The notes under the pieces are model-generated. The model saw nothing but the letters and a program-made list of their open reading frames with translations. It made no database searches and was not told the DNA's origin. The translations under genes were made by a program, and so were the position numbers. Shown one piece after another: positions 51,263-52,300 of a DNA stretch of 52,300 bases. How positions within the stretch are numbered: position 1 is the first letter of the stretch; every line of letters begins with the position of its first letter. This DNA comes from JBBSWA01 sp038046485 (GTDB taxonomy: Archaea > Nanobdellota > Nanobdellia > Woesearchaeales > SM23-78), in assembly GCA_038046485.1 (NCBI GenBank), contig JBBSWA010000035.1, positions 1 through 52,300 of the forward strand, given 5' to 3'.

Positions 51263-51925
51263 TTGTTGCGTTTGAAAGCAATCAGTTGTGAAGAAACAAT
51301 TCCCCCACTTGACCACGTCGACTCCGACTGTCTCCTAAGTCCTGACTGCTCTGGAAATGCTACCCTTCATGGCTTTGTCTTCGATGACCAAGGATGGAAG
51401 ATAGACCTAGCCACCATCACTGGATTCCCCCCCTTCAAACCTATTGTAGCAACGTTTACAGACATAAATGGTTTCTACAATTTCACAGTGCCCATAGGCA
51501 CTTACAGCTTCAAAGCAGACAAGTTCGCATACGACCCAGATATTGATGAAATACTATTATTAAACAACACCGACAACGAGCACAACTTCACACTAAACAA
51601 CGCCACCTGCCACACCGACTGCACCAACTCTGAAGGCAGATGTAACCGAGACTGCGAAGGATACGAATACCAAGGAGATACCTGCCACTTCAACACCACA
51701 GAAAGCACCAATGCCTGCCAAGACAAACGAATCGGAACAACCCAAACCATCAATCAAACTACCGAATGGTTCCTACTCATTGACTGCTGCGAAGGACCAC
51801 CCTACTACCAATGGAAACCCCAACTCACCATAACAGGACCAATGGAAGACCTCTACAAACTAACCTCCATAGTAAGCATAGGAGGAGACCCAGCCAAACT
51901 ACATATTAATGTATGGAGAAAATAA
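51263..51925 (+). pseudogene. Truncated surface-protein cassette, CPD-like domain only
   Basis: A 220-codon frame opening with TTG and containing no ATG before the conserved part. It holds the end of a Cys linker (DSDCLLSPDCSGNATLHGF), the full CPD-like domain, the Cys module, and the tail GGDPAKLHINVWRK. It has no signal peptide. From 51651 to 51927 it matches 40491-40767 with one change. A TATA-like TTTATAAG lies near 51252, so some transcription is possible. It is best seen as a silent copy. Confidence 0.7.
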
Positions 51926-51930
51926 AAAAA

Positions 51931-52258
51931 CTAACCTAAAACAGACATCATCTCACTTGTATTCAAAACATCGACTCTAGACTGCCTCTTCAACTTCTTA
52001 TCATCAGACCAAATCATACTACCTGGAAAGGCCAACGCACACGCTACAAAAAGAACATCATCCATATCAATATCTTTTACGATATTCAACGCCTCTTCAC
52101 GAAAACTATACAGAACTTCAGATGGAACCACAACTACTTTGCGCAAAAGAAGATAAAAAAGACCATCAAAAGACTTGCAGATTCATACCCGACTTTTGAA
52201 CCAACTCCTCCTTATGTTTCATTAACTCATCAAAAATAAAAGAAGGAAATGACCTCCT
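51931..52258 (-). pseudogene. Truncated, frameshifted PIN-domain gene
   Basis: The part DIDMDDVLFVACALAFPGSM, then IWSDDKKL, is the C-terminal half of a VapC-type PIN domain. Upstream in a second frame lies FPSFIFDELMKHKEELVQKS, the typical middle helix; the frames join at a T-run near 52174-52179, so one base was gained or lost. The N-terminal catalytic strand is missing: homology ends at about 52258, where the hairpin near the window end begins. Confidence 0.6.
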
Positions 52259-52275
52259 CCCCACCCTAAAGGGTA
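52256..52275. repeat. Hairpin near window end, possible transposon end
   Basis: ACCC/GGGT with a TAAA loop followed by AGGGTATCC. It resembles the hairpin at positions 1-14 (TAAA loop, then GGGGTAT) and coincides with the point where the PIN gene is cut off, as expected if an element inserted here. Nothing further can be seen before the window ends. Confidence 0.25.
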
Positions 52276-52300
52276 GGGTATCCAGCTAGGCGATTGCGTG

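Noticed and set aside
30993..51925. 5'-truncated copies as products of LINE-like retrotransposition
   Set aside because: The shared 3' end fits, but there is no reverse transcriptase, poly-A tail or target duplication; recombination explains it more simply.
1..52300. tRNA or rRNA genes
   Set aside because: No T-loop GTTCRANNC with a matching acceptor stem and no rRNA core sequence was found by eye; a tRNAscan run would settle intron-containing cases.

Overview
The window looks like a chromosome segment of an archaeon with a compact genome, most likely a DPANN lineage (Woesearchaeota/Pacearchaeota-like; the phylum is inferred from gene style, not shown). Grounds: family-B DNA polymerase with a PIP box, RadA and RadB, aIF5B, aEF1-beta, archaeal-type S2, archaeal CCA-adding enzyme, a TRAM protein, an archaeal Zn-ribbon translation protein, and TATA boxes about 25-30 nt before many start codons, implying leaderless transcripts, mixed with GAGGTG-type ribosome binding sites. 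No tRNA, rRNA, CRISPR array or transposase gene was seen.

Region 1 (about 300-20550) is housekeeping: dCTP deaminase-like enzyme, FMN enzyme, PolB, PCMT, EF1B, aIF5B with a PUA protein, MFS carrier, RadB with a divergent nucleotidyltransferase, S2, RNA 2',3'-cyclic phosphodiesterase/ligase, TRAM, RadA, and a LAGLIDADG endonuclease. Between these genes lie two kinds of undescribed structured DNA. One is a rod-shaped repeat or RNA with a constant 1x6 internal loop (four copies: 137-312, 6267-6427, 11864-12033, 21298-21420). The other is a tandem pair of hairpins with one extrahelical base on each outer flank and stem sequences that change with compensation (194-247, 11924-11975, 16846-16948, 40426-40483, and half copies at 23800-23829 and 48058-48092).

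Region 2 (20782-30848) is a GNAT gene, a five-gene overlapping cell-envelope operon (class III signal-like anchor, three lipoproteins, one multi-pass membrane protein, one M23-like domain) whose transcript seems to begin with one of the rod-shaped structures, and the cca gene.

Region 3 (30993-52300) is an accessory island. One full-length 1889-aa surface protein (signal segment, MopE-like Cys/Asp metal-binding linkers alternating with four PD40/TolB-like propellers, a carboxypeptidase-regulatory-like domain, and a conserved C-terminal tail) is followed by a series of 5'-truncated copies that all share its 3' end: 653 aa, a broken copy, 220 aa, and a remnant of about 25 codons. None of the truncated copies has a signal peptide. 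Three subtilisin-family proteases on the opposite strand are interleaved with them and share an upstream sequence element. Toxin-antitoxin genes (MqsRA-like, Fic/Doc-like, PIN) sit in the gaps, and one has replaced part of a cassette. Two cassettes share 277 bp with a single difference. My best reading is an expression locus with silent donor cassettes for surface-protein variation by recombination; pseudogene decay is the competing explanation.
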